From: Paenibacillus radicis (ex Xue et al. 2023)
Lineage (GTDB): Bacteria > Bacillota > Bacilli > Paenibacillales > NBRC-103111
DNA: 64,000 nucleotides
Reading direction: 5' to 3'
Assembly (NCBI RefSeq): GCF_024722015.1
Contig: NZ_JANQBD010000039.1
Location: 1 to 64,000 of the forward strand
How positions within the stretch are numbered: position 1 is the stretch's first letter; every line of letters begins with the position of its first letter. A program made the position numbers and the translations under genes. Below, piece by piece: positions 33,127 to 42,175 of the stretch. The notes below the pieces were generated by a model. That model worked only from the letters and a program-made list of their open reading frames with translations. It ran no database searches and was not told where the DNA came from.

Positions 33127-34022
33127 TTTTTCACCTCAACCCGATCCCGCTCTGAGTCGCGGTGGCTTACCCGAATAATTTCCGTTTCGCTATTATCCAT
33201 TACTTTACCGAGATACTCCGCAATAGCTACGGAACGATGCTTGCCACCCGTACAACCGATCCCGACTACAACCTGGCTTTTACCCTCTTTCTTATACTGC
33301 GGCACCAAAAAGTGAAGCATATCGAGCAGCTTGGTTAGAAACTCCTGTGTTTCACTCCACTTCATGACATAATCGTAAACATCCTGGTCTTGACCGGTAT
33401 TAGGACGAAGGGCGTCGACATAATGCGGATTTGGCAAAAACCGCACGTCAAAAATTAAATCAGCATCAATCGGAATTCCATACTTAAAGCCGAAAGAGAT
33501 TACATTTATAGATATGCCGCCCAGTTCCAGATTGGTGAATCGGGATACAATCTTCTCTTTCAGCTGCGCAGGCTTCAGGTTGCTTGTATCAATAACCTGA
33601 GTAGCTACGCCTTTGAGTTCTTCCAACAGCTTACGCTCCTGATGAATCCCTTCCAGTGGCACTCCCGTCGGTGCTAATGGATGTTTACGGCGGCTCTCCT
33701 TGTAACGCTGTACGAGGATAGCGTCGGTAGCATCCAAAAATAGAATTTCATAGGTCAGCGTGTGATTTTCCTTCACATAACGAAGCGATTCCGATAAGGA
33801 AGTGAAGAACTCTCTTCCGCGCAAATCGATTACAAGCGCCACTTTGCCAATGCGGCCCTTCGACTGCTCGATCAACTCCGCAAATTTGGGAATTAATACG
33901 GGAGGAAGATTATCCACGCAGAAAAAACCGAGATCCTCTAAGCTTTGCACCGCGATCGTCTTGCCTGCTCCAGACATACCAGTAATAATGACCAGCTTGC
34001 CCAAGGTATGCATTTCTTCCAT
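33123..34022 (-). CDS. rapZ: RNase adapter RapZ / YvcJ nucleotide-binding protein
   Basis: Walker A GMSGAGKT near the N-terminus, then the C-terminal GIGCTGGKHRSVAIAE motif. The start at 34022 (MEEMHTLGKLVIITG) has GGAGGAGGAAGTACCC in front; the longer frame to 34055 has none. About 299 residues. RapZ in E. coli controls GlmZ/GlmY small RNAs and amino-sugar synthesis; the Bacillus homologue YvcJ binds nucleotide and affects competence. First gene of the yvcJ-yvcK-whiA operon. A structured element ends 47 bp upstream. Confidence 0.95.
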   Translation of the reverse strand: MEEMHTLGKLVIITGMSGAGKTIAVQSLEDLGFFCVDNLPPVLIPKFAELIEQSKGRIGKVALVIDLRGREFFTSLSESLRYVKENHTLTYEILFLDATDAILVQRYKESRRKHPLAPTGVPLEGIHQERKLLEELKGVATQVIDTSNLKPAQLKEKIVSRFTNLELGGISINVISFGFKYGIPIDADLIFDVRFLPNPHYVDALRPNTGQDQDVYDYVMKWSETQEFLTKLLDMLHFLVPQYKKEGKSQVVVGIGCTGGKHRSVAIAEYLGKVMDNSETEIIRVSHRDSERDRVEVKK

Positions 34023-34068
34023 GGGTACTTCCTCCTCCGGGCGCTCGGTGTCCATCGGTGGGCTACCG

Positions 34069-34181
34069 CGGCAGGAAAGTACCTTCGGCCCCTATTCAAA
34101 CCATGTTCCTCTTATTATACCTGGCGGTGGGAACTTGGTTTAAAAATGGTGCACGTAAACTCTCCGGTATCTTCCCTACCG
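34069..34181 (-). other. Structured element, copy 3 (before rapZ)
   Basis: Minus strand: basal stem CGGTAGGGAAG with CTTTCCTGCCG (all paired, two G-U); 5' loop TACCGGAGAGTTTACGTGC, identical to copy 1; apical stem TTTAAACCAAGTTCC with GGAACATGGTTTGAA; apical loop ACC-GCCA-GGTATAATAA; 3' loop GCCGAAGGTA. Length 113. Only the loops match copy 1; the stems are unrelated in sequence yet paired. Confidence 0.78.
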
Positions 34182-34219
34182 CTCTCGCCTCCGATGGAAT
34201 CCTCGCTATATCTATATAT

Positions 34220-34243
34220 AAGCGCGCGGTAATTAGCGCGCTT
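34220..34243. other. GC-rich hairpin upstream of rapZ
   Basis: AAGCGCGC-ggtaatta-GCGCGCTT, a perfect 8-bp inverted repeat between glcK and rapZ without a U-run on the minus strand. It may end glcK-proximal antisense transcription or be a protein site. Confidence 0.4.
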
Positions 34244-34386
34244 GTTCTAGGACTTAAAGACTTGAATGAATGTTGTCTACTTTTAGTTTATTGAAAGATA
34301 GAGACAACAGAACTAAACGAGAGCCTCGAATCAAACAAAATATGAATAAGACAACCCTTAAGAGACATACACTCAAAATCGGAAAA

Positions 34387-35337
34387 TTAAGAATGCAGAT
34401 TTAAACCAGCTGCTCCGACAACACCAGCGTCATTACCTAGTGTAGCGGGCACAATATCCACGCCTTCACTTGCTGATTCTTGTGCATATTCGTGAAAATA
34501 ATGACGAATCGCATCGAACAAGATATCCCCTGCTTTAGAAACACCGCCACCGATAATGTACCGCTGAGGGTTCAACACAACCGATACCATAGCCATCGAT
34601 TTACCCAAATAGTTGGCTGCACGATTAACAATCCGCTGAGCAACATCATCGCCTGATTTAGCTGCATCAAATACATCCTTAGCCGTAATGCCTTCTACTA
34701 GAGCCAAAGAAGTATGCTCCCCGCGTTCCACTGCTTCATTCGCCATTCTAATTATTCCTGTTGCGGAGGAAACCGTCTCCAGACAGCCATTCATTCCACA
34801 GCCGCATTGAATAGCTTCCAGGTCTGGAACCAATCTCATATGGCCCAATTCTCCAGCCATACCTTTAAAGCCTTGATATATTTTTCCGCCAACGATAATA
34901 CCGCCGCCTACACCAGTCCCGAGGGTATAGCATACCAAGTTGGGAATGCCTGCTCCAGCGCCACTCCACGCTTCGCCTAATGCTGCTACATTAGCATCAT
35001 TATCGATTTTCACTGGTTTACCCAGCTTTTCTTCAAGAATTTTCTTAACAGGCACGTTGCGCCAACCTAAATTAGGTGACAGCTTGATGAAGCCCTCAGG
35101 AATATCCATAAATCCAGCGATGCCTGCTCCAATGCCGGCTACCTGCTCCCAATCATAAGAAGTGTCCGAAATAAGCTTGCGAACATAGCTCGCGATGTTC
35201 TCCAGCACAACATCCGCGCCGTGCTCTGTCCCAGTCGGCCCTTCATAAGTATGAAGCAGCTTTCCATTAATGTCACAAAGCCCCACCTTAATAGTGGTTC
35301 CCCCTAAATCGACTCCAACATATACCTTTTCTCCCAT
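34387..35337 (-). CDS. glcK: ROK-family glucokinase
   Basis: 316 residues; ATP loop VGVDLGGTTIKVGLCD, sugar/Mg region NDANVAALGEAWSGAGAG, and the ROK zinc motif CGCGMNGCLE (CxCGxxGCxE) with its upstream His in GELGHMRL. Phosphorylates glucose to glucose-6-phosphate. Length and motifs match bacterial glucokinases such as B. subtilis GlcK. It stands alone between the rapZ operon and trxB. Confidence 0.95.
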   Translation of the reverse strand: MGEKVYVGVDLGGTTIKVGLCDINGKLLHTYEGPTGTEHGADVVLENIASYVRKLISDTSYDWEQVAGIGAGIAGFMDIPEGFIKLSPNLGWRNVPVKKILEEKLGKPVKIDNDANVAALGEAWSGAGAGIPNLVCYTLGTGVGGGIIVGGKIYQGFKGMAGELGHMRLVPDLEAIQCGCGMNGCLETVSSATGIIRMANEAVERGEHTSLALVEGITAKDVFDAAKSGDDVAQRIVNRAANYLGKSMAMVSVVLNPQRYIIGGGVSKAGDILFDAIRHYFHEYAQESASEGVDIVPATLGNDAGVVGAAGLNLHS

Positions 35338-35469
35338 GCCTTGTCACCTCATAAACATATAATCACATATTGCTCCACCATCAACTATAAGCCAACCCCA
35401 CCCAGAGGTCAAGACAGAGAAAATCTTGGGATAAACGCCTTGAGGCGGCTGCTATCCCTTATATATAGA

Positions 35470-35702
35470 ACGGTTGCTGACTTATAGCCACTATCCCCTT
35501 TAATAAGAACAATTCCCACCAAATCATTGTGCTTGTTACTGCTAGCACTAACTGGAAGCGTGTCCCATAGGGACGGAAGCGATCCTTTATCTACAACATC
35601 ATACGAAGCACCAAACTCGCCTCCCACTCCTATATTTTTCGGGTGTCCAGAGGGCAGCAGCCCTTGGAGCCCTCCCGGCGGGGAGGGTTTGGGAGGGGGA
35701 AA
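35470..35702 (+). repeat. Dispersed GC-rich repeat, copy R1
   Basis: Contains a hairpin with GTCCC-ata-GGGAC, the block gggtgtccagagggcagcag and the palindrome CCCTCCCGGCGGGGAGGG. Closely matches 58018-58258 over its whole length and 58464-58622 over the second half; inverted partial copies are at 57721-57990. Its minus strand holds an open frame containing GIVLIKGD and SLWDTL that is shared with the 58-kb copies. Confidence 0.85.
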
Positions 35703-35706
35703 GTAT

Positions 35707-35735
35707 AAAAAAACGTGAAGCCCAGTGCTCCACGT
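35707..35735 (-). terminator. Terminator after trxB
   Basis: ACGTG-gagcactgggctt-CACGT followed by seven Ts on the minus strand, with an inner AGC/GCT pairing; 11 bp past the trxB stop. Confidence 0.85.
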
Positions 35736-35745
35736 CTCCTTGTAT

Positions 35746-36693
35746 TTACAGCGATTGACTCCAATCGTGAACCGCATGACCATCCAAAAACTTCTCACAA
35801 TCCAAGGCAGCCATACAACCGCTGCCAGCCGCTGTAATGGCCTGACGATACTTGCTGTCTTGCACATCACCACATGCAAATACGCCCTCAACATTCGTCA
35901 GCGACGTCCCCGGCTTCACAACGATGTAACCTGTTTCGTCTGTAGTAATTTGTCCAGCGAGGAAGTCTGTGTTCGGTCTATGTCCGATAGCAACGAAAAT
36001 ACCGTCGGTCTCGATAACTTCTTCCTCACCTGTTTCGTTGTTTTTCACTTTCAAACCTGTTACGCCTTTATCTCCCGAAATTACGGCTAGTGGCGTCTTA
36101 TTAAGATCCCAAGCAATTTTCTGATTCTCCCGAGCACGGTCCTGCATGATCTTCGAAGCACGCAGATCATTGCGGCGGTGAACCAGCTTAACTTCCGTTG
36201 CAAAACGAGTCAGGAAGTTCGCTTCTTCCATGGCCGAATCCCCACCGCCAACAACGATGATTTTCTTGCCGCGGAAGAAAAATCCATCACAGGTTGCACA
36301 GGTGCTGACACCGCGTCCCATGCTTTCCTTTTCATTCTCAATACCTAATAACTTGGCTGTTGCGCCCGTAGAGATAATGATGCTCTCCGCCTCAATGTCG
36401 CCCATGCCTTCTACCGACAGCTTAAATGGACGCTTTGACATATCAACCGAGTTGACCCAGCCCGTCTTGAATTCAGCGCCAAAGCGTTCCGCTTGTTTGC
36501 GCATATTATCCATTAACTCAGGCCCCATAATGCCTTCAGGAAATCCAGGGAAGTTTTCTACCTCTGTCGTTGTTGTAAGCTGACCACCTGGTTCAGGCCC
36601 TTCAATAACCAAAGGATTCAGATTGGCACGTGCCAGATAAATAGCTGCAGTGAGCCCCGCAGGACCTGTACCTATAACGATTGTTTTGTACAA
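35746..36693 (-). CDS. trxB: Thioredoxin reductase
   Basis: 315 residues; FAD loop VIGTGPAGLTAAIYLAR, redox-active CATC in STCATCDGFFF, NADPH loop VVGGGDSAMEEANFLT and C-terminal GVFACGDVQDSKYRQAI. Reduces thioredoxin with NADPH. Neighbours the TPR gene as in B. subtilis (trxB and yvcD). RBS AGGAGGAG. Confidence 0.97.
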   Translation of the reverse strand: MYKTIVIGTGPAGLTAAIYLARANLNPLVIEGPEPGGQLTTTTEVENFPGFPEGIMGPELMDNMRKQAERFGAEFKTGWVNSVDMSKRPFKLSVEGMGDIEAESIIISTGATAKLLGIENEKESMGRGVSTCATCDGFFFRGKKIIVVGGGDSAMEEANFLTRFATEVKLVHRRNDLRASKIMQDRARENQKIAWDLNKTPLAVISGDKGVTGLKVKNNETGEEEVIETDGIFVAIGHRPNTDFLAGQITTDETGYIVVKPGTSLTNVEGVFACGDVQDSKYRQAITAAGSGCMAALDCEKFLDGHAVHDWSQSL

Positions 36694-36749
36694 AATGACT
36701 CCTCCTAAAAGTTTCGCGTCAGCAAAACCAGCATCGTAAGCATCTATAG

Positions 36750-36769
36750 AGTTTCACCCAAGCGAAACT
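36750..36769. repeat. Short palindrome copy a
   Basis: AGTTTC-acccaagc-GAAACT preceded by tatag and followed by tccttaaa. A similar AGTTTTGC-caaa-GCAAAACT with like flanks lies at 42156-42175, so this may be a small dispersed palindrome. Confidence 0.4.
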
Positions 36770-36789
36770 TCCTTAAATAAGCAGGTCGC

Positions 36790-38547
36790 TTATTTTATCT
36801 TATGATCAAAGCTCGAAAACTTGGGGAAAATAGCTTCCATTTTCTCTTTAAGTCCACACGCTTCGTCGATGATTTTCACGTTCTTGCTTATGGTTGCAAC
36901 CGATACTTTGTACCTGTGAGCCAGCTCATGATACGAGATCGCACGACGATGCATTTTGGCCGTTAAATATTCAAGCGCTGCTGCCCAGCCTTCAACCTTC
37001 GAAATTTTGGGAGAATAAATTGGGTATACACGAGACAAATATTCTACCCACAAAGTCTGAAGGTCATACTGCTGTACCATATCGTAACGGCGATCCATTT
37101 CCTTCATGGCCATATCCATAATTTGCTGCCATTTAGGTTCCCATACCGGTAAATTCGGCGAGAATGGAGAGGCCGGGACTGTAATCTTGCTTCCGTCCAG
37201 AACAGCCGTAACCGGCTCGTGCAAGCCAATATTGCGCAGCACGAAAATAGCTACCTTTTTCAAGTAATCGTCTTCGCCCGGTTCCTGAATGAATTCGAGC
37301 AGAGCTTCCTTCACTTCATTATCAGCAATCAAGCCAAATGCTTGAATAACCTGTAATTTGGTTTCTGTATCCCCGTGGCGCAATGCCCAGAAAAAGGACG
37401 AGCGCACCAACGGATCACGTTTCAAGTGGTCGGGCAAACCCTCCGAAGACTTTTCCAAGCCTCTGAACTGCTCTTCAAAAGGAAGATGGTAGTGATAGCT
37501 CACCGGAGGTTTTACCTCCTCATCTCGCGCTTTGTGCAGCAAATTCAGGTAAAATCCGGGGATTTCCGAACCGGGATCGAACTTATTAGCTTGACGCCAT
37601 TGACGCTCAGCTTCCGCATATTTCTGCGTATTGTAGGCAGCAACCGCGGTATAGTGAAATAAACAAGGATCAAGACCCGCTTCCCCGGTTTTCAGCAGTC
37701 GCTTGAACAAACGGTACGCCGTCTCATGTTCACTTAAGATACCCATTGTGGTAGCCAGTTTAAACACATGATCCTGATGGAACGGATAGGTTTTACGCAA
37801 AACACCCATCAATTCACTGAGATTTTCCTTATCACCGAAATGCTGGTAAAAGATGGCCAGGTTGCACAATGCATGCAAGTTGCCGTGCTCCAGCTCCAGC
37901 ACTTGTTTTATCATATCGATCGACTTCTCAAAATGACCCATGTAATAATAAGCCAAAGCCAGATTATTACGTGCCGCCATAAAGTCGGGATGCTTCTTAA
38001 TTATTTTCTCCAATATACGGACCGCTTCAGCAAATTTGCCTTCCTCAAGCATAGCCCGGGCACGGTCATGTTCGAACATTCCTTCACGGCTTTTTATAGA
38101 AGTAAGCTTGGTCGGACGATCCAGTTCATAGCTGAGCAGCTCGATCATTTCCTCAGACTCCTCCAAAAATTGGCCGGTAGGGTCATTCTCTAAATAGTGG
38201 ATAATTGCTTTTTCAGCTAACTCATAATCTTCCATGTTGGCATAATTATTGGCCATGTAGAAATAACATTCTGTCATAGCTGGATCAATCTGATCCAATA
38301 CCTGCTGAAGGATACGATTAGATTCCTCGTAATTTCCCATCTCCGAGAGAAGCCCAGCCAAGTTACAATGATTAACCGCATTTTCCGGCTCGTATTCGGC
38401 TGCGCGACGAAAATACTTTAATGCCTTATCATAATGAAATCTGTCCAAGGATTGAACGGCTCGTTCGAAAAAGAACGTGGCATCCATTTTCATCGAGATC
38501 ACTTTAGCTGGTGGTTGGGTTGGGTTAGCACGCTTTTTCTTCTCCAT
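36790..38547 (-). CDS. TPR-repeat protein (YvcD-like) with C-terminal HTH-like end
   Basis: The start is ATG at 38547 (MEKKKRANPTQPPAK), preceded by GGAGGTGCC; the longer frame lacks an RBS. About 585 residues. TPR units occupy ~25-300 (ALKYFRRAAEYEPENAVNHC, AVRILEKIIKKHPDFMAARN, SIDMIKQVLELEHGNLHALC). The final ~120 residues include YHELAHRYKVSVATISKNVK, which resembles a helix-turn-helix. B. subtilis YvcD is a TPR protein in the same place. Function unknown; a scaffold or regulatory role is suggested by the TPRs. A small AATAAGC/GCTTATT hairpin overlaps the stop. Confidence 0.85.
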   Translation of the reverse strand: MEKKKRANPTQPPAKVISMKMDATFFFERAVQSLDRFHYDKALKYFRRAAEYEPENAVNHCNLAGLLSEMGNYEESNRILQQVLDQIDPAMTECYFYMANNYANMEDYELAEKAIIHYLENDPTGQFLEESEEMIELLSYELDRPTKLTSIKSREGMFEHDRARAMLEEGKFAEAVRILEKIIKKHPDFMAARNNLALAYYYMGHFEKSIDMIKQVLELEHGNLHALCNLAIFYQHFGDKENLSELMGVLRKTYPFHQDHVFKLATTMGILSEHETAYRLFKRLLKTGEAGLDPCLFHYTAVAAYNTQKYAEAERQWRQANKFDPGSEIPGFYLNLLHKARDEEVKPPVSYHYHLPFEEQFRGLEKSSEGLPDHLKRDPLVRSSFFWALRHGDTETKLQVIQAFGLIADNEVKEALLEFIQEPGEDDYLKKVAIFVLRNIGLHEPVTAVLDGSKITVPASPFSPNLPVWEPKWQQIMDMAMKEMDRRYDMVQQYDLQTLWVEYLSRVYPIYSPKISKVEGWAAALEYLTAKMHRRAISYHELAHRYKVSVATISKNVKIIDEACGLKEKMEAIFPKFSSFDHKIK

Positions 38548-38652
38548 TAAACAAGGCACCTCCGGTTCCGTCTGGAATTTGCAAGAAACCAGCGTTATTA
38601 CTATCAAAAGTATAGCACATTCCTGAAAAAATAAACAAAATAGTTAAACTTC

Positions 38653-39603
38653 TTATACGCCGCCGTATTTAAATAGCGAACTAATCGACCCGCCGTCTTT
38701 AATAATCCGGATGGCATTGGAAAGCAATGGAGCAACGGACAATACCGTGAAACGGGATGAATGGTCGTCCGGAATCGCAATAGAGTCGGTTATAACGACT
38801 TCCTTGATGTTCGGATGATCCAACCGCTGTAGAGCAGGCCCCGAGAACACAGGGTGGGTGGCACAGATATAAACGTCGTTAGCGCCTCTTTCCTTCAAGC
38901 CCTCAACCACGTTGACAATCGTTGTTCCTGTATCGATCAAATCCTCGATGATAACCGGAGTTTTACCTTCCACATCACCGATGACATGGGTAACTGCTGA
39001 CTCATTATGGGCATAGCGTTTCTTAAACATCATAGCGATAGGCGCACCAAGCACATTGGCCAGGTTCTCAGCTCTCGTCACACCACCCGCATCCGGGGAT
39101 ACAACGATCAAATCATCAATATTTTTATTTTTGATATGACTGCTTAACAAATCCAGCCCTGTCAAATGATCAACCGGGATATTGAAAAATCCTTGAATCG
39201 CAGGCGCATGCAAATCAATCGTAATTACACGATCAGCTCCGGCAGTATTCAATAAATCAGCAACCAATTTTGCCGTAATCGGCTCACGCGGGGCCGCTTT
39301 ACGTTCCTGACGGGAATAACCATAATAAGGTACGACAAGATTAATCGTTCTGGCAGATGCGCGTTTGGCCGCGTCCATCATTACCAAAAGCTCCATAAAA
39401 TGCTCATTAATCGGATGAGAGAACGTCTGCACTAAAAATACATCACAATTCCGTATGCTTTCTTCGTAGAGACAGTAAATTTCTCCGCATTTAAACCGGG
39501 AGAGCTTGATTTGGCCCAGTGGGACGCCCAATTCCTTACAAATACGTTCTGCAAGCTGAGGATTGGAAGATCCCGAAAAGATTTTCAATTTGTCGCTGTA
39601 CAT
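38653..39603 (-). CDS. prs: Ribose-phosphate pyrophosphokinase
   Basis: 316 residues; PRPP synthase signatures VVPYYGYSRQERKA, ITIDLHAPAIQGFF, VVSPDAGGVTRA and the PRPP loop IIEDLIDTGTTI. Makes PRPP from ribose-5-phosphate and ATP. Placed directly downstream of the histidine genes, whose first step consumes PRPP. The housekeeping prs usually sits beside glmU, so this may be a second, his-linked copy; several motifs are slightly altered (for example FSHPINEHFMELLVMMDA). Confidence 0.92.
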   Translation of the reverse strand: MYSDKLKIFSGSSNPQLAERICKELGVPLGQIKLSRFKCGEIYCLYEESIRNCDVFLVQTFSHPINEHFMELLVMMDAAKRASARTINLVVPYYGYSRQERKAAPREPITAKLVADLLNTAGADRVITIDLHAPAIQGFFNIPVDHLTGLDLLSSHIKNKNIDDLIVVSPDAGGVTRAENLANVLGAPIAMMFKKRYAHNESAVTHVIGDVEGKTPVIIEDLIDTGTTIVNVVEGLKERGANDVYICATHPVFSGPALQRLDHPNIKEVVITDSIAIPDDHSSRFTVLSVAPLLSNAIRIIKDGGSISSLFKYGGV

Positions 39604-39815
39604 GGTTACCTCCGTTGGATTGTTTACATTTTGCAGTCAATAAAACCCCTACGATTTGTATTACGCAGCAGGCCGCATTCCGATACATTTATTCGCCAAA
39701 TGTCATTATACAATAATACTCAACTATATTATACATGAAAAGAATGCATTAAGAAAAAGGCGATTCAGTGAAAAACAGGGGCATTCCAATTTTTACATGC
39801 CGGTTTTTACAGGTT
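39604..39815. other. Gap between hisJ and prs
   Basis: AT-rich, with TATAAT-like hexamers on the minus strand near 39705 and 39728 but no well-spaced -35. It probably holds the prs promoter. No gene seen. Confidence 0.4.
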
Positions 39816-40622
39816 TTAGAAGGCAATCATTTTTCTTTTACGCTTTTGAAAGGTAGCCAATTCTGTGAAACCGATGTCTTTTAACAGAACAACTGCCTGA
39901 TCCAAGTACTGTGACAGCCGTTCCGGCTGATGGGCATCGGACCCGATTGTTAAAGGAATGCCCCATTCATAGCATAATTCCAGCATGCGGCGGCTTGGGA
40001 ACATTTCGTTCACAGGCATCCGCAATCCGGATGCATTCAATTCTATCGCTAGCCCTGCAGCTTTAACCGCACGAAGAGCATCATTCTCCAAATGCTCCAC
40101 ATTTTGCTCAGGCTTGAAGCCAAAGCGTTTGATTACGTCAATGTGGCCAATGTAATCATAGAAGCCGGTTTTCGCTGCCTTTTGTACCGCATCATAATAT
40201 TGCTGATACACCTGGTAGGCATCCCGTTCTTTCCACTGATCCAGCTGCCGGAAATCGGATATATCCCATTCCCCTAGAAAATGCACCGATCCTATCACAT
40301 AATCCCATGGATATGCTTGTATGATCTGCTCGATTTCGGCTTCATAGCCTTCAATATAATCGCCTTCCAAGCCTACGCGGATATCAATCTGACCTTTATA
40401 TTGCTGCTGCAAGCGGAAGGCTTCCTCGGCATAATGCGGAAGCTCCTCCATTGGCATTGCCATACCAGGCAAGTAAGTGGCTGGGTCTACATGCAGCAAG
40501 GGCATATGGTCGGACAGCCCCAATTGGGTCAGTCCGAGCTCAATGCCCTTTTGCACGTATTCCTCAAGCTCCCCCGATGCATGCCCACAGCGGACATGAT
40601 GGGTATGATAATCAATGAGCAT
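39816..40622 (-). CDS. hisJ: Histidinol-phosphatase (PHP type)
   Basis: 268 residues; PHP metal-binding motifs DYHTHHVRCGHA, LGLSDHMPL, LEGDYIEGYE, GSVHFLGEWDI, YIGHIDVIKRFG and TIGSDAHQPERLSQ. Removes phosphate from L-histidinol phosphate, the penultimate phase of histidine synthesis in Bacillales. Last his gene of the cluster, 57 bp after hisIE. Confidence 0.93.
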   Translation of the reverse strand: MLIDYHTHHVRCGHASGELEEYVQKGIELGLTQLGLSDHMPLLHVDPATYLPGMAMPMEELPHYAEEAFRLQQQYKGQIDIRVGLEGDYIEGYEAEIEQIIQAYPWDYVIGSVHFLGEWDISDFRQLDQWKERDAYQVYQQYYDAVQKAAKTGFYDYIGHIDVIKRFGFKPEQNVEHLENDALRAVKAAGLAIELNASGLRMPVNEMFPSRRMLELCYEWGIPLTIGSDAHQPERLSQYLDQAVVLLKDIGFTELATFQKRKRKMIAF

Positions 40623-40679
40623 CGGAATCTCTCCTTAATAGCTTCCCATAAGGAAAGCCTTCTTCGTAAGAGTGAACTA

Positions 40680-41384
40680 CTATTTTTTGTGGCGGCGGTC
40701 AAGCTCTCTCATCACATCATCTAACGGCAGCTTCGCTTCGCGCAGCAGAACCATCAGATGGAAGATCAAATCGCTGGATTCGTAGCGAAGCTCTTCATTA
40801 TCGCGATTTTTAGCGGCAATGATGACTTCAGCGGTTTCCTCGCCAACCTTTTTCAATATTTTATCGATCCCTTTTTCAAACAAATACGTGGTATAAGCAC
40901 CTTCGGGACGCTCTGCATCACGCTCTGCTATAACCGATTCCAGTCTGGACAGCATGGCGAAACGGTCACCACCGGCAGTCTCAGTTGCTTGCGCAGCTTG
41001 TTCCTTGATGGCTCCGTTTACAGGCACCTCGTTATAGAAACAGCTGTATTTCCCTGTATGGCAGGCAGGACCTGCTTGATCCACCAACACCAGCAGTGTA
41101 TCTCCATCACAATCATATTTCAAAGCTTTCACTTTCTGAATATGGCCCGATGTTGCACCTTTATGCCATAGCTCACTGCGTGAACGGCTCCAGAACCAAG
41201 TTTCTCCTGATTCAATAGTCAGCTTTAAAGAATCCTGATTCATATAAGCCAGCATGAGTACATCCTTGCTTGCCGCATCCTGCACGATTGCCGGAACCAG
41301 TCCCTGCGCGTCCCATTTAATTGCTGCATTCAGCTGTTCCCCGCTTAATCCAGCTTGCTCACCGCCAGCTTGTTCGTTGCTCAT
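40680..41384 (-). CDS. hisIE: Bifunctional phosphoribosyl-AMP cyclohydrolase / PR-ATP pyrophosphatase
   Basis: HisI part (~20-125): MLAYMNQDSLKLTIESGETW, FWSRSRSELWHKGATSGH, DCDGDTLLVLVDQ and CHTGKYSCF with Zn/Mg ligands. HisE part (~145-234): GVGEETAEVIIAAKN-like KVGEETAEVIIAAKNRD and SSDLIFHLMVLL. Fusion of the two activities is normal in Bacillales. The start overlaps the hisF stop (ATGA-type, 4 bp). Confidence 0.96.
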   Translation of the reverse strand: MSNEQAGGEQAGLSGEQLNAAIKWDAQGLVPAIVQDAASKDVLMLAYMNQDSLKLTIESGETWFWSRSRSELWHKGATSGHIQKVKALKYDCDGDTLLVLVDQAGPACHTGKYSCFYNEVPVNGAIKEQAAQATETAGGDRFAMLSRLESVIAERDAERPEGAYTTYLFEKGIDKILKKVGEETAEVIIAAKNRDNEELRYESSDLIFHLMVLLREAKLPLDDVMRELDRRHKK

Positions 41385-42139
41385 CGGATCTCCACTCCTT
41401 TTTGTCTAAGGTCGTCTTTAACCTCATCGATTGTAAGCTCTTTATAGTGAAAAATCGTTGCGGCCAACCCCGCATCCGCTTTGCCTTCTGTAAATACGTC
41501 GTAAAAATGCTCCTTCAAGCCTGCACCCCCGGAGGCGATTACCGGAATGCCCACACTTTCGGATACAGCTTTGGTTAAAGGCAGATCGAAGCCATCCTTC
41601 GTCCCATCTGCATCCATACTGGTCAACAGAATTTCGCCTGCTCCAAGCTCTTCTACCCGCTTCGCCCATTCCAGCGCCTTAATGCCGGTTTCGTTGCGTC
41701 CGCCATGGGTGAACACTTCCCACTCTCCCCACGCCTCGTTATAGCGGGCATCAATAGCAACAACGATACATTGTGAACCAAATCGACGTGATCCGTCTGA
41801 AATAAGCTGCGGATTTTTGACTGCTGCCGTATTGATGCCAATTTTATCCGCGCCAGCCCGAAGCATCCGCTTCATGTCGTCCACGCTGGATATACCGCCT
41901 CCTACAGTGAAGGGAATCGTAATTTCGCCTGCTGTTTTTTTCACAACCTCCACCATTGTAGCCCGGCCTTCTACCGAAGCCGAAATGTCGAGGAATACCA
42001 GCTCGTCGGCACCCTCCCGGTCATAAATCGCAGCTAATTCGACAGGATCGCCGGCATCGCGCAAATTGACGAAATTAACTCCCTTTACTACACGGCCATC
42101 TTTCACATCCAAACATGGAATGATCCGTTTTGCCAGCAT
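41381..42139 (-). CDS. hisF: Imidazole glycerol phosphate synthase, cyclase subunit
   Basis: 252 residues; (beta-alpha)8 barrel with catalytic Asp in IPCLDVKDGRVVKGVNF and a second Asp in LLTSMDADGTKDGFDLPL; phosphate loops GGGISSVDDM and IASGGAGLKEH. Works with HisH to make IGP and AICAR. Separated from hisH by 114 bp, where hisA would usually be. Confidence 0.97.
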   Translation of the reverse strand: MLAKRIIPCLDVKDGRVVKGVNFVNLRDAGDPVELAAIYDREGADELVFLDISASVEGRATMVEVVKKTAGEITIPFTVGGGISSVDDMKRMLRAGADKIGINTAAVKNPQLISDGSRRFGSQCIVVAIDARYNEAWGEWEVFTHGGRNETGIKALEWAKRVEELGAGEILLTSMDADGTKDGFDLPLTKAVSESVGIPVIASGGAGLKEHFYDVFTEGKADAGLAATIFHYKELTIDEVKDDLRQKGVEIR

Positions 42140-42155
42140 TTGTTTCCCTCCTTAG

Positions 42156-42175
42156 AGTTTTGCCAAAGCAAAACT
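42156..42175. repeat. Short palindrome copy b in the hisF-hisH gap
   Basis: AGTTTTGC-caaa-GCAAAACT in the 114-bp stretch that separates hisF from hisH. Similar to 36750-36769. The rest of the gap holds no frame and no hisA remnant that I can recognise. Confidence 0.5.

Noticed and set aside
34069..34181. Glycine or c-di-GMP riboswitch before rapZ
   Set aside because: GGAGAG and CCGAAG recall the glycine aptamer, but the order of helices and the CTCAGGTAAA-type segments are lacking; the other two copies do not fit either class.
35409..35894. A 161-codon minus-strand frame overlapping the end of trxB
   Set aside because: It crosses the trxB terminator and repeat R1 and has no ribosome-binding site; only the repeat-internal peptide is of interest.
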